Below are positions 20,221 through 29,439 of a DNA stretch of 64,000 nt, piece after piece; positions within the stretch are counted from its first letter, which is position 1; every line of letters starts with the position of its first letter. This DNA comes from Bog-473 sp963783245 (GTDB taxonomy: Bacteria; Actinomycetota; Acidimicrobiia; Acidimicrobiales; RAAP-2): the NCBI GenBank assembly GCA_963783245.1, contig CAWAMS010000003.1, positions 496,001 through 560,000 on the forward strand, in the 5' to 3' direction. A program made the position numbers and the translations under genes. The notes below the pieces were generated by a model. It saw nothing but the letters and a program-made list of their open reading frames with translations, had not been told where the DNA came from and searched no databases.

Positions 20221-22971
20221 TCAGGGGGAGGACGTGGATCCAATGTTCGCGACTTGCACCGGTGTGCTCTTGGTCCTGCGCCGCGCAATCCACTTGCCGG
20301 ACTCCCAGAAGGCGAGCAGAACGACGGCGGCGGACAGCGCCAGCCCCCACTGTCGCGGGCTTAGCTTCGTGGTGCCGAGAAGTCGCTGCAAGAAGTCTGC
20401 CTGGGTGATGAGGAACGCTCCTGCCAACTCGACCAAAGCGATCCGGTTCATCCTCGAGCTATTGAAGGTGTCGACCGTGAAAATAGATTGAGTCTCGCTT
20501 CGTGCCTCGAAGGCGGCAACCACAAGACACAGTGAGAATGCGACCAGCCCGATCGATTGACCGGTGACAAGGCTGCCATAGTGGTTCTCCCCGAACGTGA
20601 TCATCCCCAAGTTGGCGATCGCAATGTACAGGCCGACGAGGCCGCTGGTTATCATCACGGGGATTGTGAGGATCGATTCTCCACGTGGGCGAGGATGACG
20701 GTCCATCAAGCCGGGCGTCTCGTTGTCGAATCCAAGAGCGACGCCGAACGGAGCGTTCACAGCGAAGTTGATCCAGAGGATCTGCGCTGGCGTGAAGGGT
20801 TGTCCCGCGGCGAGGTCCAGCAGACTGGCCCCGAGAAAGGTCAGGACGAACGCGACGAGCTCGAGCAGAACGAAGCGGATGTACTTGTTGAGATTGTCGA
20901 ACAGCTTGCGACCCTGCCCTACCGCGAAGACGATCGTGGCGAAATTGTCATCGGAGAGGATCATTCGTCCTGCATTCTTTGCCACCTCGGTGCCGCTCCC
21001 CATGGCGACACCGATGTCGGCCGCCTTGATCGCGGGGGCGTCGTTGACGCCGTCACCGGTCATCGCCACGACGTGGCCCTTCTGCTTGAGGGTTTCGGCC
21101 AGCAACACTTTGTGTTCTGGGGCGACGCGCCCTACGACCCCGATGTGGTCGATCCGTTCGAGGCGATCCGTTTCGGACAGTGCAGCGAAGTCGGCTCCCA
21201 ATATGGCCTCACCCGGTATCTCGAGCTGCTTTGCGATTGCGGCACCCGTGATCACGTCGTCACCCGTCACCATCCTCACCTGGATGTGCGCCGCCAGCGC
21301 TTCTGCAACTGCAGCCTTCGACTGCTCGCGAGGTGGGTCGACCATACCAAAGAGGCTCGTCATCTCCAATGCCTCGACCAGGGCGAGGAGATCGCCGTTC
21401 GGGTCGAAGTCTCCCGCGTCGATATCACGGAATGCGCCCGCCATAACGCGAAGGCCCGCTTCTCCCATGCGTTGCGCGTTCTGCTCGGCGGCCTGCCGGA
21501 GCGTGTCGTCCCAGGGGATGCTCGTGCCGTTCGACAAAGCGGTCGTGGCGCGAGCCATCACCGCTGGCGCTGCACCTTTCACGAAACACCGCACGACGTC
21601 GTTCCCGGAGGCGTCCTTAGTGTGGTTGAACGTAGCCATGAGCTTGTAGGTCGGGTCGAAGGGCAAGGTGGCGATCCTTGGCAATCGATCGCGGGTCTCG
21701 TCGATGTACATTCCCGCCTTGTGCGCCAACACGAGTAGGGCGCCCTCGGTTGGATCCCCCACCACCTTGCCGTCGACGAGCGTGGCGTCACTGGCGACGA
21801 CATATGGCAGGATTGCAGCTTCAATGCTGTCGGTCTTACCGGCCGGGTGGGTGACTCTGCCTTCCAGGCTGTATCCGCTGCCCGAGATCGCATAGCGGTC
21901 GGTCGGATTGACGACCTCGACCGCTGTCATCTGATTCATGGTCAGGGTGCCGGTCTTGTCCGAATTGATCGCCGACGTGAACCCGAGCGTCTCGACCGAA
22001 GGCAAGTCCTTGACGATCGCCTTCTGCTTCGCCAGTTCGACGCTGCCGAGCGAAAGCACTACTTGGACGACCATGGGTAGTGCAAGGGGGATAGCGGCTA
22101 TAGCGAGGGCAATAGCAGTATCGAACAACATCGTCCACGACTGATTACGGCTCAGACCGAGGGCGAACATGACGATCATCGTGAAGCCAGCGGCGGCGAC
22201 GATCCATAGCGTGAGTGTGTTCATCTGCTTCGTGAGCGGCGTCTCCTCAATGGTCGTACCCGACAGCATGTGCGCGATCTTTCCGACCTCAGTATCGCTA
22301 CCCGTACCGGTCACGACAAACACTCCGCTGCCGTGGGTTACGGGGGTGTGCATGAAGGCCATGTTCGACTGTTCGCCTGGCTCGACCATTCCGCCAGAAA
22401 GAGTGGCGGCGTCCTTCGCCGCCGGAACGCTTTCGCCCGTCAACGCCGACTCATCGATTTGCAGCGAGCTCGAGGAGACGATCCGGCCGTCCGCCGGAAC
22501 CTCGTCACCCGCCGAAATCAGGACGACGTCGCCGGCCACCAGTTGCTCGGCTGCGATTTCGGCCTCCGCTCCGTCACGCCGCACACGCGCTGTCGCTTTC
22601 ATCATCGATTGAAGTGCATTCATGGCGCTCTCTGCTTTTCCGGCTTGGCGCAGCCCCACCACCGCGTTGAAGAGAGAGATCACGATCAGAGCGATGGCCG
22701 TGGTCCATTCCTTGATGGCTAGTGAAACGACGGCCGCACCCACCAGAATGAGCTGCATGTAGCTCGTGTACTCCGCCAGAAATCGGCGGAGCCTCGACGG
22801 TGGCTGTTCCACAGGCAGCATGTTCGGGCCGTCCCGCTCGAGCCTCTCCGCCGCTTCATTTCCGGAAAGTCCAGCATCCACGTTCACCCCTAGTTTGGCG
22901 ACGACCTCCGCGGGGTCAACGGCATACCACTGCTGATCGCCGGAGGATGGGGGGTCTTGAGTGTTTGCCAT
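20221..22971 (-). CDS. P-type cation-transporting ATPase with atypical ion-binding motifs
   Basis: A 916-residue P-type ATPase in the cytoplasmic membrane. Visible are an N-terminal cation-ATPase domain (GLSGNEAAERLERDGPN), the actuator motif LTGES near residue 180, phosphorylation Asp338 in SDKTGTLT, and the hinge TGDGVNDAPAIKAADIG. Overall it resembles the P2-type Ca2+ pumps. But the TM4 motif PEGLP is PLALP (295-299), and the TM6 segment reads INFAVNAPFG instead of NLVTDG, so the acidic calcium ligands are absent. TM4 here is closer to P3A proton pumps (P-A-LP). Ion specificity is open: H+ or a monovalent cation are possible. The first gene of a likely operon with ppk2. Confidence 0.88.
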   Translation of the reverse strand: MANTQDPPSSGDQQWYAVDPAEVVAKLGVNVDAGLSGNEAAERLERDGPNMLPVEQPPSRLRRFLAEYTSYMQLILVGAAVVSLAIKEWTTAIALIVISLFNAVVGLRQAGKAESAMNALQSMMKATARVRRDGAEAEIAAEQLVAGDVVLISAGDEVPADGRIVSSSSLQIDESALTGESVPAAKDAATLSGGMVEPGEQSNMAFMHTPVTHGSGVFVVTGTGSDTEVGKIAHMLSGTTIEETPLTKQMNTLTLWIVAAAGFTMIVMFALGLSRNQSWTMLFDTAIALAIAAIPLALPMVVQVVLSLGSVELAKQKAIVKDLPSVETLGFTSAINSDKTGTLTMNQMTAVEVVNPTDRYAISGSGYSLEGRVTHPAGKTDSIEAAILPYVVASDATLVDGKVVGDPTEGALLVLAHKAGMYIDETRDRLPRIATLPFDPTYKLMATFNHTKDASGNDVVRCFVKGAAPAVMARATTALSNGTSIPWDDTLRQAAEQNAQRMGEAGLRVMAGAFRDIDAGDFDPNGDLLALVEALEMTSLFGMVDPPREQSKAAVAEALAAHIQVRMVTGDDVITGAAIAKQLEIPGEAILGADFAALSETDRLERIDHIGVVGRVAPEHKVLLAETLKQKGHVVAMTGDGVNDAPAIKAADIGVAMGSGTEVAKNAGRMILSDDNFATIVFAVGQGRKLFDNLNKYIRFVLLELVAFVLTFLGASLLDLAAGQPFTPAQILWINFAVNAPFGVALGFDNETPGLMDRHPRPRGESILTIPVMITSGLVGLYIAIANLGMITFGENHYGSLVTGQSIGLVAFSLCLVVAAFEARSETQSIFTVDTFNSSRMNRIALVELAGAFLITQADFLQRLLGTTKLSPRQWGLALSAAVVLLAFWESGKWIARRRTKSTPVQVANIGSTSSP

Positions 22972-23488
22972 TAAGACCCCACAATGCCTGATTCGGGATA
23001 ACCCATTCCAGACCCCCTTTTCTTCAACCTGAGCATCTAGTCCACAGCCCTGTCAGCGGCGGCCAACGCGCCAGTGTGGCAATTCGACACGAACGCGTAA
23101 TCAGCGATGTGCGTGAAGCGCGACGGCGCCGCAAGGCTCTGCCAGATCATGTGGAGACTCCGGTCGACGAACAACGGCGCCCCGTGCTCAGAACATTAAT
23201 GCTTGAGCAAGAGCCAGCCCACGCTTCACGTGAACATGCAGAAGGCACTGCCACGACTCCTCCTTCACTTCCACCCTGATCGGAATCCCGACCACCCCGA
23301 ACACTAGGCCCAACGTGCACTGCAACGCAGGCAAAGGTTCCTGGTGAACCGAGTTCAAAGGAGCCTGGAGCCAACCAATGACCGACCACGTCACTCGAGT
23401 TTGTCTCCAGAACCGGACCATCGCGCCGTTCATTTCGCCGTCTTGGGCCATCGATCGGATCGCGAGCCGTACGTCGTTTCGCCCGCCT
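22972..23488. other. Intergenic region, no gene recognised
   Basis: About 515 bases between the ATPase start (its promoter side) and the end of the DMT transporter. Short open frames in both directions lack motifs. No strong hairpin with a T-run was seen. Confidence 0.45.
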
Positions 23489-24376
23489 TCAACCCAACAC
23501 TGGGGACGGCCCTCCCCGAGGGTCGTCCGCCGGCGTCATGGCCGAAGGTGGCTTGGAACCCGCGAGGAGGGCGATGCCCCCGATGGCTACGGCCAATCCG
23601 ACATACGCCGAGCCGACATGGACGCCGCCACTCTTCGAGAGGGTTTCACCGAACAAGGCGATGCCGAGCGCAACGCTCGAGAATAATGTTACCGAGTTAC
23701 TCGAGGCCAGTGCGGGCGCCAATACGCCGGTCTTCAGTGCCCATTGTTGAAGGACAAAGCCAGCCAACGCCGAAAGGATCAACACGTACACGGGCCAACT
23801 CGCGAGCAGCGCCAGCACTCCACCTCCGATCTCGGCCACGAACGTCTTGGTTACGGCCGCCTGAAGGCCAAATGCCAGGCCGGCTGCCGATCCCAGGGTG
23901 AGCGCCTTTGCTGCGCCACTCAACCGGGTGCCCACACCGGTGAGCGTCAGTGCCATGGCCAGAATCACCAGGCCGGAAATCCACCACGCCGCTGCGCTGC
24001 CGTGGGAGGAACCGCCCTGTGGTTGGCCGGCGGACAGGAAGAAGACGATGCCGGTCACGGTCAGGAGAGCCCCGGCTAGCTCTCGCCGTCCGATGTTCTG
24101 ATGGGTGAGCCACATCCCGAGGGGTAGTGCCAGTACGAGGCTCAGCGCACTGAGGGCCTGAACCACCATGAGGGAAGCACGATCGAGGGCCGCGGCCTGC
24201 AGCACCCACCCGACCGCTTGTGAGATAGCGCCGGCTAGCCAGATCGGCTTGTGTAGAATTTGGATGAGAAACCGCGGATCGTCCTCAGCGGCCTCCGTTT
24301 CGCCAGTGCCCTTCTGTTGGAGCACGCTCCCCAAGGCGAACGCCATCGCCGCGACAATCGCCAAGGCCTCGCCCAC
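23489..24376 (-). CDS. DMT-family transporter (EamA/NIPA-like)
   Basis: A 295-residue membrane protein with about nine to ten hydrophobic helices starting at residue 3 (ALAIVAAMAFALGSVLQQKG). It has two internally similar halves, the design of the drug/metabolite transporter superfamily. The first helix with LQQKG and the early WLAG segment also recall the NIPA-type magnesium transporter branch. The substrate is not known. ATG at 24376 is the first possible start. It stands apart from its neighbours, with the divergent small-protein gene at 24672. Confidence 0.75.
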   Translation of the reverse strand: MGEALAIVAAMAFALGSVLQQKGTGETEAAEDDPRFLIQILHKPIWLAGAISQAVGWVLQAAALDRASLMVVQALSALSLVLALPLGMWLTHQNIGRRELAGALLTVTGIVFFLSAGQPQGGSSHGSAAAWWISGLVILAMALTLTGVGTRLSGAAKALTLGSAAGLAFGLQAAVTKTFVAEIGGGVLALLASWPVYVLILSALAGFVLQQWALKTGVLAPALASSNSVTLFSSVALGIALFGETLSKSGGVHVGSAYVGLAVAIGGIALLAGSKPPSAMTPADDPRGGPSPVLG

Positions 24377-24671
24377 CCGCGCATCCTAAGCGAGAGGCAA
24401 TCCTTCAGCATTCCGAAAGAGTTAGATCGCCACGCGCTCTTCAAACGCCGGGGTGAACGGGGTGAATATCTCGAACCACCACAAGGACCATCTCGACCGG
24501 CCGCAGACCACTCTCTCTCAAACGTGCATCCTCGTCAGTCACGGCGTCGATCTCGCGTCCGAGGAACCGGCCGACGAGGAGACTACACGGTACCTTCGGA
24601 AAAAGGGCCATAGGGCCCTACTCAATACCTCGGGGGCCTTTACGATGACCCACAAAGAAAGGAAAGCACGA

Positions 24672-24905
24672 ATGGAAGAGAGTCGAGATACGGGTTGGAT
24701 TCTCTTTGCGGCCGTAGTGCTTTGGGTGGTCGGCATCATCTGGTCGATGGCTTACAACCCCACCTGGTCGCTCACATGCATTGGAACGGGTGTGTTGGTC
24801 ATGTATGCCCTCGGGGCGCCGCCCGTTGGGGTGAACTGCGCGAAACGAAATCAGGCCAGCGGTTCGGCGCACATAATGCGTCTAGTGGAAGTCAATAGGG
24901 GGTAA
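24672..24905 (+). CDS. Short DUF7144-like membrane protein, internally deleted
   Basis: A 77-residue protein. Residues 4-22 (ESRDTGWILFAAVVLWVVG) match the first helix of the 130-residue DUF7144 protein at 31413-31805. Residues ~25-47 (PTWSLTCIGTGVLVMYAL) match its last helix (PIWSLTYIGTGVLVVYAL). The ~75 residues with the two middle helices are missing. The C-terminal 30 residues are unrelated. A ribosome-binding site (AAAGGAAAGC) precedes ATG 24672. It is either a decayed copy made by in-frame deletion or a functional two-helix variant. It ends 7 bases before the DUF2252 start, so both may be co-transcribed. Confidence 0.55.
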   Translation: MEESRDTGWILFAAVVLWVVGIIWSMAYNPTWSLTCIGTGVLVMYALGAPPVGVNCAKRNQASGSAHIMRLVEVNRG

Positions 24906-24912
24906 CAGTGAG

Positions 24913-26343
24913 ATGACCATGTCAACCAGAGACGTTACGTCCAATGGACGCCGACGGTACATGTCGGTCCAGGAGAGATCGGCGCAAGGGAAGGCGGCAC
25001 GCTCCAAGGCGCCACGCTCCGGGCAGGCCCACTGGTCACTCTCCGAACGCAACTACGATCCACTTGATCTACTGGGTGAACAAGCGCTGACGCGTGCCGC
25101 TGAGTTGGTACCGATCCGCCATGGACGGATGGCGGCGTCACCGTTTGCCTACTTTCGCGGCGCCGCCTATCCGATGGCCGCAGATTTGGCGTCGGCCGCC
25201 CGCACGGATTTGGAAGTGCAGCTGTGTGGTGATGCCCACCTCTGCAACTTCGGCGGTTTCGCCTCACCCGAGCGAGACTTCGTCTTTGATCTCAATGACT
25301 TTGACGAGACTCACCCGGGCCCGTTTGAATGGGACGTCAAGCGATTGGCTGCCAGTATTGACGTCGCAGCGCGAAGCAGGAACTTCGATTCGAAGCTTCG
25401 ATCGGGATTGGTTGCCAAATCGGTGCGGTCCTACCGCGAGGCGATGCGACATTTCGCGGGTGAGCGGAATCTTGATATCTGGTATGAGCGCCTCAATGTG
25501 GCGGGCATCATGGCACGCTGGGGTGGCGACGCTAGCCGCAACGTGGTGGCGAGCTTCCAGCGGCAAGTGGCCAAGGCCCAGACTAAGGACCGCTTGAAGG
25601 CTCTGGCCAAGCTCACGTACGAAGTCGACGGAGAGCTGCAGATCAAGAGCGATCCCCCACTCGTCGTACCGGTTGAAGAGCTATTCAACGAACTTGACGC
25701 CAAGAAAATCGAGGACTTGATCCACCAGGTCATCCGGGCCTATCGCCGGTCCTTGACCGGCGATAGGCGTCACCTCTTGGAGAGTTATCGCTTTGTTCAT
25801 CTGGCGCGAAAAGTTGTCGGAGTAGGGAGTGTCGGAACCCGCGCATGGGTTGTGCTCATGCTCGGGCGAGACAACGATGATCCGCTCTTCATACAGGTCA
25901 AAGAGGCGGAAGCGTCCGTGCTTGAGCGTTTTCTCGGGAGGAGCACGTTCGAGAATCATGGTCACAGGGTGGTGGAAGGCCAAAGACTCATGCAAGCGGC
26001 AACTGACATCTTTCTCGGGTGGGAGCGAAGCGTCGCCCCCGATGGGGTCACGCGGGATTTCTACTTTCGCCAGCTATGGGATTGGAAGGCGTCGGCCGAC
26101 ATCGAAACGATGCTGCCCCAGGGATTCGCCATCTACGGCCAGATGTGCGGGTGGACGCTGGCGAGGGCTCATGCGAGATCAGGCGATGCGATCGCAATCA
26201 GCTCGTATCTCGGTGGAAGCGATACCTTCGACCGAGCCATGGTCGAGTTCGCCAATAGCTATGCCGACCAGATCGCTCACGATCACCAGGCCCTCGTAGA
26301 AGCCGTTGCCGGAGGAGTCATCGAGGCCGAATCCGGCGTCTAG
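24913..26343 (+). CDS. DUF2252 protein (kinase-fold-like)
   Basis: A 476-residue soluble protein of DUF2252. Family marks are MAASPFAYFRGAAYPMAADL, CGDAHLCNFGGFASPER, VFDLNDFDETHPGPFEWD and the C-terminal GWTLARAHARSGD. The CGDAHLCNFG and DFDE segments look like the HGDxHxxN and D catalytic elements of aminoglycoside-phosphotransferase-like kinases, so a small-molecule kinase role is plausible. It has not been established as far as I know. The start follows the preceding stop by 7 bases. Intact and full length. Confidence 0.85.
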   Translation: MTMSTRDVTSNGRRRYMSVQERSAQGKAARSKAPRSGQAHWSLSERNYDPLDLLGEQALTRAAELVPIRHGRMAASPFAYFRGAAYPMAADLASAARTDLEVQLCGDAHLCNFGGFASPERDFVFDLNDFDETHPGPFEWDVKRLAASIDVAARSRNFDSKLRSGLVAKSVRSYREAMRHFAGERNLDIWYERLNVAGIMARWGGDASRNVVASFQRQVAKAQTKDRLKALAKLTYEVDGELQIKSDPPLVVPVEELFNELDAKKIEDLIHQVIRAYRRSLTGDRRHLLESYRFVHLARKVVGVGSVGTRAWVVLMLGRDNDDPLFIQVKEAEASVLERFLGRSTFENHGHRVVEGQRLMQAATDIFLGWERSVAPDGVTRDFYFRQLWDWKASADIETMLPQGFAIYGQMCGWTLARAHARSGDAIAISSYLGGSDTFDRAMVEFANSYADQIAHDHQALVEAVAGGVIEAESGV

Positions 26344-26456
26344 CGCCACACACCCTTCAGGGGCCGCGCTGAGCTCGCCAGGACCCTGGGGTGACTTGAT
26401 TGGCTTCTTGGAAGAGCGTCAAAGAACGGGACGGGCCCGAGAGCACACCAGCCGGC

Positions 26457-28187
26457 TCAACTCTCGGAAGCCTGTGTTCCCTGGTCGCCCATTTGGGCTT
26501 CGACTGCTCGGTGAACGTTCCCGTGGGTTCGTTCCTTGCCGATGCGGTCGAGGAAGCCGTCTCGCCGTAGAACCTCCTCGACTGCCGGTTTGACCCGGGC
26601 CAGCCTCAGGGTCACACCTGCCCGCTCCGCGAGTTCAAGGACCTCGCCCATTTTGGCCGAGCCTTGGGAATCAATGAAATCGATGCCTTCGCAGTCGAGC
26701 ACGATCCCGCTGATCCCCGGCGTCGACAATGCCACCTCCCGAACTCTGTCCTCGAGTGCATCCGAGGTGGCGAAGAAGAGGCCGCCATCGAGTCGCAGGA
26801 CCACGACGCCTGGGAACTGCTCATCGGTTGGATGTTCGTCGAGCTCCCGGTAGACCTGCGTACCCCGTTCACGCCCGAGTAGCGGCATCGACGGCCGGGT
26901 GGCGACCGAGATGAGCCACAGGAGAGACAGTCCGATTCCGATGATGACGCCGGCAAGGACCCCGAACACGAGCGTCCCGGCAATCGCAAGCACGGCGATC
27001 CAGAAGTCGAAGCGCTTGACCCGGAACAGTCGTCGCATCTCGGGGAGATCCATCATGCCCATGACGACTGCTTCGATGATCAAGGCGGCCAGGACTGGCT
27101 TGGGCAGCTTGGAGAAAAGAGGCGCCAGGATCAACAAGGTGAGGAGCACGATCACGCCGGAGGTCAAAGAGGCAAGGCCCGTACGTGCTCCGGAATGGTC
27201 GTTGAGCGAGCTGGCCGACAAGCTGGTGGACACAGGCATGCCTTGGAAAAGGCCGGCGCCGACGTTGGACATCCCCTGCGCCACCGATTCCTGGTTGATG
27301 TCGATGCGGTAGCGGTGTTTGGCGGCGAAGGCCCGGGAGTCGCCAGCAGTCTGTGAGAAGCCGATCAGCACCAGCGCCACCGCAGCGAGGGCGATCGTGC
27401 TCGCATGGGCACTCACGAGGGACCACTTTGGCAACGCTGGCGTCGGCAAACCTCTCGGCACTTCGCCGACCAGTGCGACCCCGTGGGCACCGAGATCGAA
27501 GATGCGCGAGGCCAACAGACCCCCGACGACGAGGACGAGGGCTCCGGGGATTCGGGGGGCGACTACTCTCACGCCAAAGACCACTGCGAGCGAGACGAGG
27601 CCGACGACCAGAGTCGCCACGCTCGTGTCACCGAGGGTGCTGACCCATGAGCGGAGTTCTTGGAGTGGATTCGAGCCTGAGGCACTGGTGCCCGTCAGCT
27701 TGGGGAGTTCGCCGATAACCACGTCAATGGCCGCACCGAAGAGGAATCCGGTGACCACGGCCCGCGAAAGAAACTGCGCGACCCACCCCATCTTGAAGAC
27801 GGCCAGTAGCAGGAACAAAGCACCGGAGGCGAGGGTGATCGTTGCCACAAAGGAGGCGACGTTCGCTGTCCCCGTGATGCTGGCGGCCACGACGGCGCTC
27901 GCCGCGACCGCTGCCAACCCGGAGCTCGGACCGGTCGAAATCTGGCGGCTCGTTCCGAAGACGGCGTACAGGATTGCGCCGGCGGCCGCGGCGTAGAGCC
28001 CGTTCTGTAACGGAATCCCGGCGATTCCTGCGTAGCCGAGGTTCTTCGGGACGATCAAAGCGGCGACGGCGATCCCGGCGATAAGGTCCCCGCGGAGCCA
28101 CTTACGATCGTAGGTGCGGAGCCATCCCACGATAGGGAAGAATCGCCACACGTTCAGCTTGCGATCTTCTCCCGCGCTCCGAGCCAT
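26457..28187 (-). CDS. SulP-family anion transporter with STAS domain
   Basis: A 576-residue membrane protein. Residues ~30-430 are the 10-14-helix SulP core, starting YDRKWLRGDLIAGIAVAALI and followed by NLGYAGIAGIPLQNGLYAA. Residues ~450-560 are a STAS domain with the regulatory DCEGIDFIDSQGSAKMGE loop; that Ser is the phospho-site position in anti-sigma antagonists. SulP proteins carry sulfate, bicarbonate or other anions; which one cannot be told here. No carbonic anhydrase or sulfate-assimilation gene is adjacent. Convergent with the DUF2252 gene. Confidence 0.92.
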   Translation of the reverse strand: MARSAGEDRKLNVWRFFPIVGWLRTYDRKWLRGDLIAGIAVAALIVPKNLGYAGIAGIPLQNGLYAAAAGAILYAVFGTSRQISTGPSSGLAAVAASAVVAASITGTANVASFVATITLASGALFLLLAVFKMGWVAQFLSRAVVTGFLFGAAIDVVIGELPKLTGTSASGSNPLQELRSWVSTLGDTSVATLVVGLVSLAVVFGVRVVAPRIPGALVLVVGGLLASRIFDLGAHGVALVGEVPRGLPTPALPKWSLVSAHASTIALAAVALVLIGFSQTAGDSRAFAAKHRYRIDINQESVAQGMSNVGAGLFQGMPVSTSLSASSLNDHSGARTGLASLTSGVIVLLTLLILAPLFSKLPKPVLAALIIEAVVMGMMDLPEMRRLFRVKRFDFWIAVLAIAGTLVFGVLAGVIIGIGLSLLWLISVATRPSMPLLGRERGTQVYRELDEHPTDEQFPGVVVLRLDGGLFFATSDALEDRVREVALSTPGISGIVLDCEGIDFIDSQGSAKMGEVLELAERAGVTLRLARVKPAVEEVLRRDGFLDRIGKERTHGNVHRAVEAQMGDQGTQASES

Positions 28188-28452
28188 CAGCCCGGACAGT
28201 ACGCCAAAATCCCATCAGCGGCACAGTTTCGGAACTCACACCCGGAATCACGCCCAACAGTTAGTTCACGGCGAGCTCAGACCTGAGTGTTGCCGGCCAA
28301 AGTGCAGCAGAGCTGCCCTTTGCATGTCCGGATTGCATCAAGTAACGGTGAGGAATCCACGGGATCTTTGGCCCTAGGCGTCGCGCTCGCACCGAAGCAG
28401 ACTCACAGTCTGCGAACTACTGTTGCGCATACGTTATCAAAAGGAGGATTCC

Positions 28453-28974
28453 GTGCCAATCGACACTCTGCTCGTCTATTCCGGTGTCTACGCAAAGGTC
28501 GAGGACGCTCTGTCTGATTATGACGCCGTCCACGACTTGCACACCAAAGCCGGACTCATCGACGCCTATGACGCCGCTGTCGTGGAGCGCAAGCCCGACG
28601 GCAAGGTAAAGATTGTGAAAAAGCACGAGACTCCCACCCGCGTTGGAGGGGTGCTCGGAGGTGGCGCGGGTCTCGCAACGGGGCTCGTGATCGCGTTGTT
28701 CCCGGCCGCGGCAATCGGCGGCGGGCTCCTCCTCGCCACAGGGGGCGGTGGCGCCCTGTTGGGCTCATTGGCAGGACACGCTGCAGCAGGTATGAGCCGG
28801 AGCGACCTGAAGGAACTGGGAGAAGACCTCGACAAAGGTCAGGCTGGCCTGGTGGTTGTGGCCGTCTCGGACATGGAGTCCAAGGTCGAAGCAGCCATGA
28901 AGCACGCCGAGAAGATTCAAGCGAAGGAAATGAAGGCTGACCAGAAGGAGATCGAAGCCGACGCCAAGGGCTGA
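28453..28974 (+). CDS. DUF1269 family protein
   Basis: A 173-residue protein. N-terminal ferredoxin-like half (DTLLVYSGVYAKVEDALSDY) is followed by a Gly/Ala-rich hydrophobic hairpin at ~70-115 (VLGGGAGLATGLVIALFPAA). Then comes DLKELGEDLDKGQAGLVVVA, as in DUF1269 proteins, and a highly charged Lys/Glu tail. GTG at 28453 is chosen for the AGGAGG nine bases upstream. Function unknown; actinobacterial members are often found beside stress or envelope genes, as here. Divergent from the SulP gene. Confidence 0.75.
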   Translation: MPIDTLLVYSGVYAKVEDALSDYDAVHDLHTKAGLIDAYDAAVVERKPDGKVKIVKKHETPTRVGGVLGGGAGLATGLVIALFPAAAIGGGLLLATGGGGALLGSLAGHAAAGMSRSDLKELGEDLDKGQAGLVVVAVSDMESKVEAAMKHAEKIQAKEMKADQKEIEADAKG

Positions 28975-29439
28975 CGCAGGGTAATCGTCCGCTGCGGCAC
29001 GACGACCTGCACTCGGTTCGGAGGGCATGCACTGATACTCACCACGTCGGTCGACTCTCTACGACGCCTTGCTTTCGGGCGTTGAATCATCCCAGCGGAC
29101 CTCGGCAACCCCCCACGGTGCCTGCCAACGCGTTTAGCCTGACGTCGCCCACCGAGGCCCACCAAGCCGTTGCTCAACCGACACTTCTACCGGTGGGCAT
29201 CGGGGCAGTCCAGGTGTTCTCGCGGGTAGATGTCGCGCGTTGCCGCTCCTCGGGATTGCCGAGAAGAGGCATCCTCCCTTTCTATCGCCGGCGAAAGCGC
29301 TCTGGCATCGGCCCTTGAACCATGGCGCCGTTGTTTCAGCCCACTGCACCACGTCGCGCGGTCCAGGGCCGGCCGAGCCCTACGTCGCGCAAACGCCACC
29401 AGACGGCCCTACTCGGCGATCCGTCCGCACCTTAACCGG
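28975..29439. other. Intergenic region, no gene recognised
   Basis: About 465 bases between two convergent genes. Open frames are shadows without motifs. No strong terminator could be picked out by eye. Confidence 0.45.

Noticed and set aside
20557..21738. 393-codon plus-strand frame over the P-type ATPase
   Set aside because: Antisense shadow, no motif.
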